Shown piece by piece: positions 35,236 through 44,000 of a stretch of DNA of 64,000 nucleotides (the stretch's first letter is position 1; each line of letters begins with the position of its first letter). The stretch spans positions 39,413-103,412 of the forward strand of contig JANLJF010000019.1 of NCBI GenBank assembly GCA_029255605.1, given 5' to 3'. The notes beneath the pieces are model-generated. The model was given only the letters and a program-made list of their open reading frames with translations, had not been told where the DNA came from and made no database searches. This DNA is from Azovibrio restrictus (lineage in GTDB: Bacteria > Bacteroidota > Bacteroidia > Chitinophagales > Chitinophagaceae). The position numbers were made by a program, and so were the translations under genes.

Positions 35236-36903
35236 ATGTTTACGTTCTTAGTAGTAATCATCATACTGGCGCTGCTGTTTGATTATATCAACGGTTTTCA
35301 TGATGCCGCCAACTCGATTGCAACCATCGTATCTACCAAAGTACTGACCCCTTTCCAGGCGGTAATATGGGCAGCTACGTTCAACTTTGTGGCCTATTTC
35401 ATTTTCCAGGATCACGCAGTAGCCAATACCATTGGTAAAACGGTATATCCTGAATACATAACCCTGCCGGTAATATTTGCCGGCCTGATAGCCGCCATTG
35501 CCTGGAACCTGCTGACGTGGTGGTACGGTATTCCATCCTCGTCATCGCATACGCTGATAGGTGGTTTTGCCGGTGCAGCCATTACCCATGCTTTCCAAAC
35601 GAAAGGGATGATGGGCCTGACATCTATAGTGGAGCTGGAAAAAATAAGCAAGACATTATTGTTCATCTTCCTGGCGCCACTGATAGGTATGCTCATTTCG
35701 ATGTTCATCACCCTGGTGACCATTATGCGCAATGTGTGGCTGCGTATCGTCATCATCATCTTGTCGGTAGCCGGTACCTGGGTACTCTTCAACCAGTTTG
35801 AACAAGTGAAGCTGAAAGAGAACCTGGCTAAACTGTACCGTGTAGATAAATATGAAAAAGAAGCCCGGAAAGACCCATCGAAACAACCACAGGTAGATAA
35901 AGCCAATGGTTATGTGAAGGAAGCAAAAGTATTTCTGCCGGCATATGATAAGATACATGCAGCAGGTATAGCCGATAGGATGGAAGCAAAAGGCTTGTTC
36001 AAGCCATTGGAAGGTTATAAAGGGCAAGATGCTGTAAAAGAAGTGTACAACCTGGATAGCATTACAAGGCAAGCTAAAAAAGATGCTACCCTGAAACCCT
36101 TTGCAGACAGCCTGAATAAGGCCGTAAATGGTGTGAAGCATTTGACTGCACAATATAACAGCGTACCCAATGAACAACTGGCGGATAGCGTAGCCGTCAT
36201 TATGCAAATGGATGCGGCACAAAAAGCACTATTGCTGGAAAAGCTGGAAAAAATAGATGTGCGTAAGGATGTAGTGAAATCGCTGAAGAAGGCCGACAAT
36301 TCTATATTCATGTACGGCATTGCAGCGGTGGCACTGATATTTATATTGTGCTATATCTATGTAGATGTGCTGCGTGAACCCAGTGCATTCCGCAAAGCTA
36401 ATATGTTCAAACGCCTGCAGCTGGTATCATCGGCAGCCTTTAGTTTGGGTCATGGCGGTAACGATGCACAGAAAGTGATGGGTATTATAGCTGCTGCATT
36501 TGTAGCATATAACGACCAGAAATATGGCGATATAAGCATGGCGCTGAAAGACCTGGGCTGGGTGCCACTGGCCTGCTACACGGCCATAGCAGCCGGTACG
36601 CTGAGCGGTGGCTGGAAGATCGTTAAAACCATGGGGTCGCGTATAACCAAAGTAACCCCGCTGGAAGGTGTGAGTGCGGAAAGCGCGGGTGCTATTACCC
36701 TGTTTATGACCGAGCAAATGGGTATCCCGGTATCTACAACACATACCATTACAGGTTCCATCATAGGTGTGGGTGCCACCAAACGCCTGTCGGCCGTGCG
36801 CTGGGGGGTAACTTTGAACCTGCTTTGGGCATGGATACTTACCATACCGGTAAGTGCGCTGATAGCAGGTCTCGTTTACCTGATAACAAGCATGTTTGTT
36901 TAG
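35236..36903 (+). CDS. PiT-family inorganic phosphate transporter
   Basis: A 555-residue inner-membrane carrier. Both PiT signature repeats are present: DYINGFHDAANSIATIVSTK near residue 17 and SLGHGGNDAQKVMGIIAAAF near 405. About 10 membrane segments flank a long hydrophilic, Lys/Asp-rich insertion (about 190-355). The insertion makes it longer than typical PitA (about 500). It is probably coregulated with the upstream DUF47 gene. A strong terminator follows. Confidence 0.93.
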   Translation: MFTFLVVIIILALLFDYINGFHDAANSIATIVSTKVLTPFQAVIWAATFNFVAYFIFQDHAVANTIGKTVYPEYITLPVIFAGLIAAIAWNLLTWWYGIPSSSSHTLIGGFAGAAITHAFQTKGMMGLTSIVELEKISKTLLFIFLAPLIGMLISMFITLVTIMRNVWLRIVIIILSVAGTWVLFNQFEQVKLKENLAKLYRVDKYEKEARKDPSKQPQVDKANGYVKEAKVFLPAYDKIHAAGIADRMEAKGLFKPLEGYKGQDAVKEVYNLDSITRQAKKDATLKPFADSLNKAVNGVKHLTAQYNSVPNEQLADSVAVIMQMDAAQKALLLEKLEKIDVRKDVVKSLKKADNSIFMYGIAAVALIFILCYIYVDVLREPSAFRKANMFKRLQLVSSAAFSLGHGGNDAQKVMGIIAAAFVAYNDQKYGDISMALKDLGWVPLACYTAIAAGTLSGGWKIVKTMGSRITKVTPLEGVSAESAGAITLFMTEQMGIPVSTTHTITGSIIGVGATKRLSAVRWGVTLNLLWAWILTIPVSALIAGLVYLITSMFV

Positions 36904-36933
36904 ACAATAGCATATTAACATGAAATTAATTGC

Positions 36934-36962
36934 AAAAGGCGCTCATTGTAGCGCCTTTTTTC
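36934..36962 (+). terminator. Intrinsic terminator after the PiT gene
   Basis: AAAAGGCGCT / AGCGCCTTTT perfect 10-bp stem with a 6-nt loop and T tail. Confidence 0.88.
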
Positions 36963-36964
36963 GA

Positions 36965-36972
36965 TACCTTTG
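36965..36972 (+). promoter_or_regulatory. -7 promoter box for the SNF2 gene (TACCTTTG)
   Basis: An exact TAnnTTTG 32 bp before the ATG at 37005, directly after the PiT terminator. Confidence 0.6.
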
Positions 36973-37004
36973 CAGATTGCCAAATTTGAACTGACCCAGG
37001 GAAA

Positions 37005-40000
37005 ATGTCATTACCACCGTTATTAAGACATGTTTATAACCATGGAACAGAAGAAGTTATCCGCAGGGGTAAGAAAATCTTCTATTCTGCCGGCGTGCAA
37101 ATGCTGGATGTTGACCACCTGCTGGAGCAGGTGCGCTTCCGGGTGCGTAATGATGTGTACCAGAACTATTATACTGTAACGGTAAATAAATACCTGGACC
37201 CCAAAAACCTTTCCATACGTTGCCAATGCCCTTATAACATGGGCGATATATGCCGGCATGAAGTAGCAGCACTGTTTCAACTGAATGACATATTACAGAG
37301 CGGATTTTTTGAGAATGCAGATATTGTGTATGATCAAAAACATTCCGTAGTACGCATGCGCCAGGTGAATATGCAGATGCTGCGCATCTTTGCATCGCCT
37401 GAAATAATAGATAAAGCCACGCAGTGGGCATCTTTCAAGAAAGCCATCATCAATACCGGTAAGAAAAATGACCGGATAGAGGCAGAAGTGCCTGAAGATG
37501 AAATGACCTATAAAGTAGTGCTGCAGCAAAATGAGGAGCGCTACTTCGATACATCGTGCGGGTGCGATGAAAAGCAATACCCGCTGTGTGTGCATAAAGC
37601 CACTGTTTTTATACAAGTGCTGAATGCATACGGGCCGCAATACTTCCTGAGCGTGCGCGACTGGGATGAGCAGAAAAATAAACTGCTGGCATTGTATGGC
37701 TATAGCCTGAATGATGACCTTACCGGCAAGTTTGAATTTGTGTACCAGAATGGCAAGCCATTTCTGCGGGTGCTGGATACCACTATAAAGAAAGTGAACC
37801 AGCCGGCGGGTATGCCCAGCTATGCCGGGCAAGGCAGCAATATAAAAAGGGAACAGGCAGCAGCACAGGTAACACATGTGCCGCAACAGGATCCTAAGCG
37901 CATAGGCATTGTAATAGACACCAATGCAGATCATTATCCTAACGTGACTTTTTCGCTGGTGGCAGGGGAAACAGATGAAGACGGCCGCAAATTTATAAAC
38001 GGTATAGAGCGGCTGGACCTGATGCAGTATGTGAACCCTATGCAGTTTAAAGAAGATGAGCGCGAACTGCTGCCGGTGATACGCAAGTTCACTACCGAAG
38101 AAACATTGAAATACCTCAAGAAAAACCTGCCCTTCGGCGATTTTCTTGATGACTACGATAGCATGCTGAAAGCGCACCCTGATGAGGTGGGTGAACAGAT
38201 ATGGGAATACCTGCTGCCCAAATACCAGAAACTGCTGGAACGTTATAAGCACCATGCATTGTGTTTTATAAAGCCTGCAGCTAAAAAACTAAGTTCTAAG
38301 GAACTGGAGCCGGTAGCCTTCTCACCGGCAAAGGTGCAGCCGCAATTGAGTGTAGATAAGAAAGGTGATAAATATGTAATAGCGCTATCGTGGATAATAG
38401 ACGATAAGTATGTGCCATATAAAGAAGTAGTGCAGCTGAATGCCGGACTACTGATGTATGACTTTACAGTACATGCCATAGCCAATATAGGACAGGTGCG
38501 CGTGATAGAGCACTTGTTGCCAGACGGTGAACTGGAGATAGATGCAACCGAATGGAATAGCTTTCTGCAGGATAAACTGATGGCATGGAGCCAGCTGATG
38601 CACGTAATATTTGGTGATGCACTGGTAGAACATGTAGATAAATCGGTGCCGGAATACCGGCTGTATATGCAGGAGCGTGAGCAGATGCTGGTATTGCAAC
38701 CTGCATTTGCCTACAATGGCATCGAGATAAAATGGGGCTTCTTTGGTGATGTGATAGAGCCACACAATGGTGTAGTGAAAGTGGTGAAGCGCAATGAAAC
38801 TGCCGAGCAGGAATACATCAATATGGTGCGCAACCTGCACAGCGATATACAACACAATGTAAAAGACCATTTCTTTTACATGCCGGGCACATCGGTAATA
38901 GCCAATAACTGGTTCTTCCGTTTTTCGGAAGTGATGAAGGAATGGAATGTGACGCTGTATGGTTTTGAAAACCTGAAAAGCCTGCGTATCAGCACCTACA
39001 AGCCCGATACCAGGGTGCATGTAAGCAGTGGTATAGACTGGTTTGACGCTACTGTAGAAGTAGTGTTTGGAGACCAGACAGTATCGCTGGTAGATGTGAA
39101 GCGCGCATTGGCGCAAAAGCAAAACTTTGTAAAGCTGGGCGATGGCTCTATAGGCCTGTTGCCTGAAGAATGGCTGAAGAAATATGCCCTGCTGATAAAG
39201 ATGGGCGATACCAAGGGCAATAGCATCCGCCTGAAGAAATACCATTTCAGTGTATTGGATGAGCTGCTGGCAGAGGTAGATGAAGAAGAGCTGCAAAGAG
39301 AACTGGAAGAAAAGAAAGAGCGCCTGACAGGTATTTTGGATAACGACTATAGCAATGTCAGTCCGCCAAAAGAACTGAAAGCGGAGCTGAGGCCTTACCA
39401 GCTGGCAGGGTTTCAGTGGTTGCTTTTCCTGCGGGAAGCAGGCTGGGGCGGTATCTTGGCCGATGATATGGGTCTTGGTAAAACGGTGCAGACGCTGGCA
39501 TTCTTTCAGCATTGCAAGAATGAGAACCCGGATGCAAAATTCCTGGTGGTATGCCCTACCACGCTGATGTATAACTGGGAAAATGAAATACGGAAGTTTA
39601 CACCGGATCTTACCCATTTTATACACCATGGCCCTAAGCGTATGGCCAGCGAGCGTGCATTTGAACCGTATGATATCATTATTACTACCTACGGTACCAT
39701 GCGCAGTGATATAAAAGTGTTCAAGGATATAGACTTTGACTATGTGGTGCTGGATGAATCCCAATCGATAAAGAACCCGCAGAGCCAGGTAGCCAAGGCA
39801 TCGCTGCTGCTAACGGCTAAGAACAGGCTGGCACTAAGCGGTACGCCATTGCAGAATAATACCTTCGACCTGTTTGCACAAATGAACTTCCTGAACCCCG
39901 GCATGCTGGGCAGCAGGGAATTCTTTATGAACGAATTTGCTACGCCAATAGATAAGTTCCAGGAAGATGAAGTGAAACAGCAGTTGCGAAAGCTCACCTA

Positions 40001-40775
40001 CCCCTTCCTGCTGCGCCGTACCAAAGAACAGGTGGCCAAAGACCTGCCGGAAAAAACAGAGATGATACTGCACTGCGAAATGGGTGCAGAGCAGCGCAAG
40101 ATATACGATGCCTACCGCAATATGTATCGCGAGCAGATAATGGGGATGATAGAAGAGCGTGGTGTAGAGCGCAGCACGATGCACATATTGCAGGGGCTTA
40201 CCAAGCTGCGCCAGATATGCGATTCGCCGGCCATACTGAATGAAGAAGAAAGGTATCATAACTACAGCATAAAGCTGGATGAATTGACGCGTGAGATAAA
40301 TGAAAATGTAGGCAACCACAAAGCGCTGATATTCTCGCAATTCCTGGGTATGCTGGCGCTGATACGCAAAGAACTGGAAGCGAAGGGCATACCATATGTG
40401 TATTTCGACGGTAGCTCATCTACCACGCAACGCGAGCAAGCTATACAGGAGTTTCAGAATAATGAAGAATGCAGGGTATTCCTGATATCATTGAAAGCAG
40501 GTGGTATAGGTCTTAACCTTACAGCGGCAGACTATGTATATATAGTAGACCCATGGTGGAACCCTGCGGTAGAGCAGCAAGCTATAGACCGTACGCACCG
40601 TATAGGGCAAACCAAGAATATATTTGCCTACAGGCTGATATGCAAGGATACCATAGAAGAAAAAATGCTGACACTGCAAGAACGTAAGCGCGCACTGGCC
40701 AATGAACTGGTATCGGATGATAATGCCTTCCTGAAACGGCTTACCAAAGAAGATATTGCTTACCTGCTGAGCTAA
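37005..40775 (+). CDS. SWIM zinc-finger SNF2-family ATPase
   Basis: A 1256-residue Swi2/Snf2 ATPase. Two SWIM-type zinc fingers with the same CxCx7CxH spacing lie at residues 73-85 (CQCPYNMGDICRH) and 185-197 (CGCDEKQYPLCVH). The ATPase core fills the C-terminal 450 residues: DDMGLGKTVQ (Walker A), LDESQSIKNP (box II, DESQ), LALSGTPLQNN (III), SLKAGGIGLNLTAADYV (V) and DRTHRIGQTK (VI). Such proteins remodel protein-DNA complexes; the bacterial target is unclear. It has its own promoter and terminator, and no defence partner genes are adjacent. Confidence 0.93.
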   Translation: MSLPPLLRHVYNHGTEEVIRRGKKIFYSAGVQMLDVDHLLEQVRFRVRNDVYQNYYTVTVNKYLDPKNLSIRCQCPYNMGDICRHEVAALFQLNDILQSGFFENADIVYDQKHSVVRMRQVNMQMLRIFASPEIIDKATQWASFKKAIINTGKKNDRIEAEVPEDEMTYKVVLQQNEERYFDTSCGCDEKQYPLCVHKATVFIQVLNAYGPQYFLSVRDWDEQKNKLLALYGYSLNDDLTGKFEFVYQNGKPFLRVLDTTIKKVNQPAGMPSYAGQGSNIKREQAAAQVTHVPQQDPKRIGIVIDTNADHYPNVTFSLVAGETDEDGRKFINGIERLDLMQYVNPMQFKEDERELLPVIRKFTTEETLKYLKKNLPFGDFLDDYDSMLKAHPDEVGEQIWEYLLPKYQKLLERYKHHALCFIKPAAKKLSSKELEPVAFSPAKVQPQLSVDKKGDKYVIALSWIIDDKYVPYKEVVQLNAGLLMYDFTVHAIANIGQVRVIEHLLPDGELEIDATEWNSFLQDKLMAWSQLMHVIFGDALVEHVDKSVPEYRLYMQEREQMLVLQPAFAYNGIEIKWGFFGDVIEPHNGVVKVVKRNETAEQEYINMVRNLHSDIQHNVKDHFFYMPGTSVIANNWFFRFSEVMKEWNVTLYGFENLKSLRISTYKPDTRVHVSSGIDWFDATVEVVFGDQTVSLVDVKRALAQKQNFVKLGDGSIGLLPEEWLKKYALLIKMGDTKGNSIRLKKYHFSVLDELLAEVDEEELQRELEEKKERLTGILDNDYSNVSPPKELKAELRPYQLAGFQWLLFLREAGWGGILADDMGLGKTVQTLAFFQHCKNENPDAKFLVVCPTTLMYNWENEIRKFTPDLTHFIHHGPKRMASERAFEPYDIIITTYGTMRSDIKVFKDIDFDYVVLDESQSIKNPQSQVAKASLLLTAKNRLALSGTPLQNNTFDLFAQMNFLNPGMLGSREFFMNEFATPIDKFQEDEVKQQLRKLTYPFLLRRTKEQVAKDLPEKTEMILHCEMGAEQRKIYDAYRNMYREQIMGMIEERGVERSTMHILQGLTKLRQICDSPAILNEEERYHNYSIKLDELTREINENVGNHKALIFSQFLGMLALIRKELEAKGIPYVYFDGSSSTTQREQAIQEFQNNEECRVFLISLKAGGIGLNLTAADYVYIVDPWWNPAVEQQAIDRTHRIGQTKNIFAYRLICKDTIEEKMLTLQERKRALANELVSDDNAFLKRLTKEDIAYLLS

Positions 40776-40786
40776 CGATAAAAAAT

Positions 40787-40812
40787 AAAGGCACCCATTG
40801 GGTGCCTTTTTC
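40787..40812. terminator. Bidirectional terminator between the SNF2 and SurA-like genes
   Basis: AAAGGCACCC / GGGTGCCTTT stem with a tight 3-nt loop, A-rich on one side and T-rich on the other, in a 60-bp convergent gap. Confidence 0.85.
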
Positions 40813-40835
40813 CTGTTACAAACTTTTTATGTTTT

Positions 40836-42209
40836 TTAATTCTTTGCGTTATTCTTCCAGGCTTGCAGCTCTTCACAGCCCATGTATGCAGGGTCTATTT
40901 TTATGTAGTAGGTAGGCGATTTCTCTGCTACCCAATCCATCATTTTCTTTGCTTTCTTTTGCTGCAGCGCTATATCCTGTATGCGGGCATAATCGTCTTT
41001 CAGGTTGGCCTTGTGCGGCGCGGTGATGCTTTTCAAATACATTATGCGCGTACTGCGGTCGCCACGGCCGTTATCAAATACCTGCGGCTGCGAATAGCTG
41101 CCCACTTTCATCGTATCTATCATCAAAGCTATAGATGGGTCCAGGTTAGCAACTTCCATAGTAGTGCTACCTGTTTGCGGGTCGGCTATCATACCGCCGG
41201 TGCGGTTGCTCATTTCATCGTTTGAATATTTACCTACGGCTTCCTGAAACGTTATTTTTCCGGCAACCAGTTCTGAACGGATGCTATCCAGTTTCATGAA
41301 GGCCGCTTTATAGTCGGCTGAAGTATGCTCCGGTTTAATAAGGATGTGCCTTACATCGGCCTCTTCACCCCGGCGGCGTATCATCTGGATAATGTGGTAG
41401 CCGAATTGCGTTTTAACGATAGGCGATACATCGCCGTTTTGCAGTTTGAAAGCAGCAGCCACAAACTCTGTAGCCCAGCCACCGCCACGACGGCTTACGC
41501 CATCATAACGGCCACCATTATTACGGCTGCCCGGGTCATCGCTATACAGGCCGGCCATGGTTTCAAAGTCCTTTTTATCTACCACTATCTGCTTGCGGAT
41601 GTCTTCCAGCTTTTTGCGGGCATAATCATCTAGCTCAGGGCTAACGGCGGGATTGATAACTATTTGCCCCATTTCTACTGTAGCAGGAAAATCGGGGAGG
41701 CTATCTGTAGGGATTGTTTTGAAAAAAGCATTCACTTCGGCGGGGGTAATCTTTACATTCTGCATCAGTTGGCCCTGTACTTTTTCGGCCATCATGCTTT
41801 CGCGTATCACATCGCGATAGTCCTCCTTCATCTGGAAAACGGTTCTGCCCGATACTTCTTCCAGTTTTTCCTTAGAGCCAAACTGCTGGATGAAATAACG
41901 GAGGCGGTTTTCCAAAGCACCCTCTACTTCTTCTTCACTTACCAGAAGGCTATCCCGTTCAGCCTGTTCCACCAGCATTTTCTGCAGGATGATTTGCTGC
42001 AGTAAGCCGCATTTGTCTTTATCGGATGGCTCCTGGCCTGTTTGCTGGGCTGCCTGGGCCGCCTGTACTTCCAGTTCGGATTGTAAAACGATACGGTTTT
42101 TGCCAACTACAGCTAGTATCTTATCGGCAACCTGCGCGGTAGCTGTAGTAGCACTAACGCCCAGCAGCAATGCTGCTGCCAGATAGTTATATATTTTTTT
42201 ATTAAGCAT
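40836..42209 (-). CDS. SurA-like periplasmic peptidyl-prolyl isomerase
   Basis: A 457-residue periplasmic chaperone. A signal peptide (ending TTATAQ) is followed by a SurA N-terminal helical domain (VADKILAVVGKNRIVLQSELE) and two parvulin domains. Parvulin 1 has the pattern SDDPGSRNNGGRYDGVSRRG and FGYHIIQMIRRRG; parvulin 2 has VRHILIKPEHTSADY and YSNDEMSNRTGG. SurA assists outer-membrane protein folding. I prefer ATG 42209 to the GTG at 42215; the promoter box TACATTTG lies upstream. Confidence 0.9.
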   Translation of the reverse strand: MLNKKIYNYLAAALLLGVSATTATAQVADKILAVVGKNRIVLQSELEVQAAQAAQQTGQEPSDKDKCGLLQQIILQKMLVEQAERDSLLVSEEEVEGALENRLRYFIQQFGSKEKLEEVSGRTVFQMKEDYRDVIRESMMAEKVQGQLMQNVKITPAEVNAFFKTIPTDSLPDFPATVEMGQIVINPAVSPELDDYARKKLEDIRKQIVVDKKDFETMAGLYSDDPGSRNNGGRYDGVSRRGGGWATEFVAAAFKLQNGDVSPIVKTQFGYHIIQMIRRRGEEADVRHILIKPEHTSADYKAAFMKLDSIRSELVAGKITFQEAVGKYSNDEMSNRTGGMIADPQTGSTTMEVANLDPSIALMIDTMKVGSYSQPQVFDNGRGDRSTRIMYLKSITAPHKANLKDDYARIQDIALQQKKAKKMMDWVAEKSPTYYIKIDPAYMGCEELQAWKNNAKN

Positions 42210-42231
42210 TGACACGTTATAATATGGCTGG

Positions 42232-42239
42232 CAAATGTA
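42232..42239 (-). promoter_or_regulatory. -7 promoter box for the SurA-like gene (TACATTTG)
   Basis: An exact TAnnTTTG on the minus strand, 22 bp before the ATG at 42209. Confidence 0.5.
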
Positions 42240-42296
42240 GATTATTATTTATAAGCGAAACGTTAAACTAAATGCCTGATTCATACAGGTATTGAC

Positions 42297-43394
42297 CTAT
42301 TTAGCCTTCTTTTCTTTGATAAAGATACCATCTACCTTTTTGCTGTTGTAAAAATCGGCAGCTACGGGGCGGTAAGGATGTTCGCCAAGCCAAGCCTCCA
42401 GTTTCGGAATGGCATCGGGGTGAAACTTCTTCCATGCGTCAAACTGCTGCGAGTTGTCTATTTTACCGAATACCCATTGGTTATACACGTCGAAATAGCC
42501 ATTGCGAAGCATATCATCCAGCCTGTTGAAAAGGCTGACCGGGTATTTACCAGCATATGCTTTCATCCATTCCATCAGGAACCGGGTACGCAGCATGATG
42601 AGGTTTTCGGTAGTAATACCATCACTCACCACAGGAGATAATTTAAGATAGGTATGCTCTACCGCCTCTTCAAAAGTATTGCCAGCTGTGGCTGCCAGTT
42701 TTTGCTTGCTGCCACCTTTGAATTTGGGTATCTCGCCGGTACCCAGCATTTTATACAGCCGTTGGTAGGCACCTAACAGCATATCGCGGGTTTCATTAGC
42801 ACGTGGTGTCTGCTGTTCTATATTTAGGAACATTTCGGCATAAATAACCGCCCATACTGGTTTTTGAGTGCCCATATACATGCGGGCGGCCTCGTAATAG
42901 TTTATATGATAGGCAGGATCGGCTTCAATACCATCCAGCCAGGTTTCAAGGGCATATACCGGTTGCTCATCCATCTCATACATCCTGCCCAGCTCATGAA
43001 ACAGCAGGCCGGAATGTGGGTAGCGTTCCAATCCCTTCTGCAATATGTTTTTAGCTTTTTTCTTTTCCTTTTGTGCTACATATGCTGAACCCGCTATCTG
43101 GAAGCTTTGCGCATCGGCCTCGCCACTTTTAATAATAGGTTCCAGTATCTTATGTGTTTCATCATACTCACCTGCCAGGTAGTATGCCTGTCCCAGGTCG
43201 CGGTACAGGATCATCTTTTCCGGCGCCAGTTGAATGGCATTCCGATAGGTAATGATAGCCTGCTGGATATTGCCCCGCATCAAGTCGCCACGGGCAGCAT
43301 TATACATCTGTGCCACTTCAGGACTGGGCCAGTCGCTATCTTGCGCCAACAGGCTAAAAGGCATCAGCAATAAAAATAGGAATGTAAATTTCAC
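42297..43394 (-). CDS. Secreted tetratricopeptide-repeat protein
   Basis: A 365-residue protein with a signal peptide (FTFLFLLLMPFSLLAQ) and several TPR units between about 20 and 190, such as GNIQQAIITYRNAIQLAPEK, AYYLAGEYDETHKILEPII and ALETWLDGIEADPAYH. The C-terminal part (about 200-365) is uncharacterised. The ORF track starts at a TTG (43424) that is part of the promoter box TACTTTTG, so translation probably starts at GTG 43394. Likely a periplasmic scaffold; function unknown. Confidence 0.75.
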   Translation of the reverse strand: MKFTFLFLLLMPFSLLAQDSDWPSPEVAQMYNAARGDLMRGNIQQAIITYRNAIQLAPEKMILYRDLGQAYYLAGEYDETHKILEPIIKSGEADAQSFQIAGSAYVAQKEKKKAKNILQKGLERYPHSGLLFHELGRMYEMDEQPVYALETWLDGIEADPAYHINYYEAARMYMGTQKPVWAVIYAEMFLNIEQQTPRANETRDMLLGAYQRLYKMLGTGEIPKFKGGSKQKLAATAGNTFEEAVEHTYLKLSPVVSDGITTENLIMLRTRFLMEWMKAYAGKYPVSLFNRLDDMLRNGYFDVYNQWVFGKIDNSQQFDAWKKFHPDAIPKLEAWLGEHPYRPVAADFYNSKKVDGIFIKEKKAK

Positions 43395-43421
43395 GCTAAG
43401 AAAATGCTGGTAAAAACAGCG

Positions 43422-43429
43422 CAAAAGTA
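43422..43429 (-). promoter_or_regulatory. -7 promoter box for the TPR gene (TACTTTTG)
   Basis: An exact TAnnTTTG on the minus strand, 27 bp before the GTG at 43394. It overlaps the ORF-track start codon, which rules that start out. Confidence 0.6.
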
Positions 43430-43550
43430 TTGAGAAATAGCTATGGAAAGGATAAAAATGTAGTAATAATAATATTTATCTATGGGTTTAACATTTTATT
43501 ATTGATGCTAAGCGCTGTTCATCAGCATATTTAGTGTTAATTTGCCAACG

Positions 43551-43862
43551 ATGCGTAAACTGCTGGCGTATATCTTTCTCACTATCTTTTCCTTCCAGGT
43601 GCTTCCTGTGAAGGAAATAGGGAAGATATTGTTCAAAGGCATGATGACAGAAGAGATACATGAAACTTGCCACAGCGCAGATGATACACCCGGCAGCAAA
43701 TTGAAAAAAGGTGCCGAACCCTTCAAGCTTATTAGTAGCGAAGCGAGCCTTACCGCACAGATTTTACACCTGGATAGGGCTATAGAAACAGCCATTCACG
43801 AAGCCGAACGGCTCCCCAATAATTTCGTCCCCGATATTTTTACACCGCCTCCCAACTGCTAA
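43551..43862 (+). CDS. Small secreted or membrane protein, unknown
   Basis: A 103-residue protein. The ORF track uses a TTG at 43542 that is part of a promoter-like TTAATTTG; the ATG at 43551 is better. It has an N-terminal hydrophobic segment (RKLLAYIFLTIFSFQVLPVKE), then a charged region with a single Cys, and ends IHEAERLPNNFVPDIFTPPPNC. A PDI-TPPP-C tail recurs in small Bacteroidota proteins I have seen, but no function is known. It precedes the SulP-carbonic anhydrase pair by 138 bp. Confidence 0.65.
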   Translation: MRKLLAYIFLTIFSFQVLPVKEIGKILFKGMMTEEIHETCHSADDTPGSKLKKGAEPFKLISSEASLTAQILHLDRAIETAIHEAERLPNNFVPDIFTPPPNC

Positions 43863-44000
43863 GCCTTCATAGCATCTATGGGCCTCGTATGCCCAATTGT
43901 ATCCATTTTTATTTTTAAAAACCAACAAGCACTGTTCGTAGTGTGCGCCGTTTAAACCCGTGTGTAGCATCCATGCGTACATACAGGCGTTTTTACAGCT

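Noticed and set aside
38448-39764. 438-residue minus-strand ORF opposite the SNF2 gene
   Set aside because: His/Tyr/Phe-rich shadow composition, no motifs, fully inside a clear SNF2 gene.
37005-40775. SNF2 protein as part of a defence system (DISARM or similar)
   Set aside because: No methylase, nuclease or other defence gene is adjacent; neighbours are phosphate transport and a chaperone.
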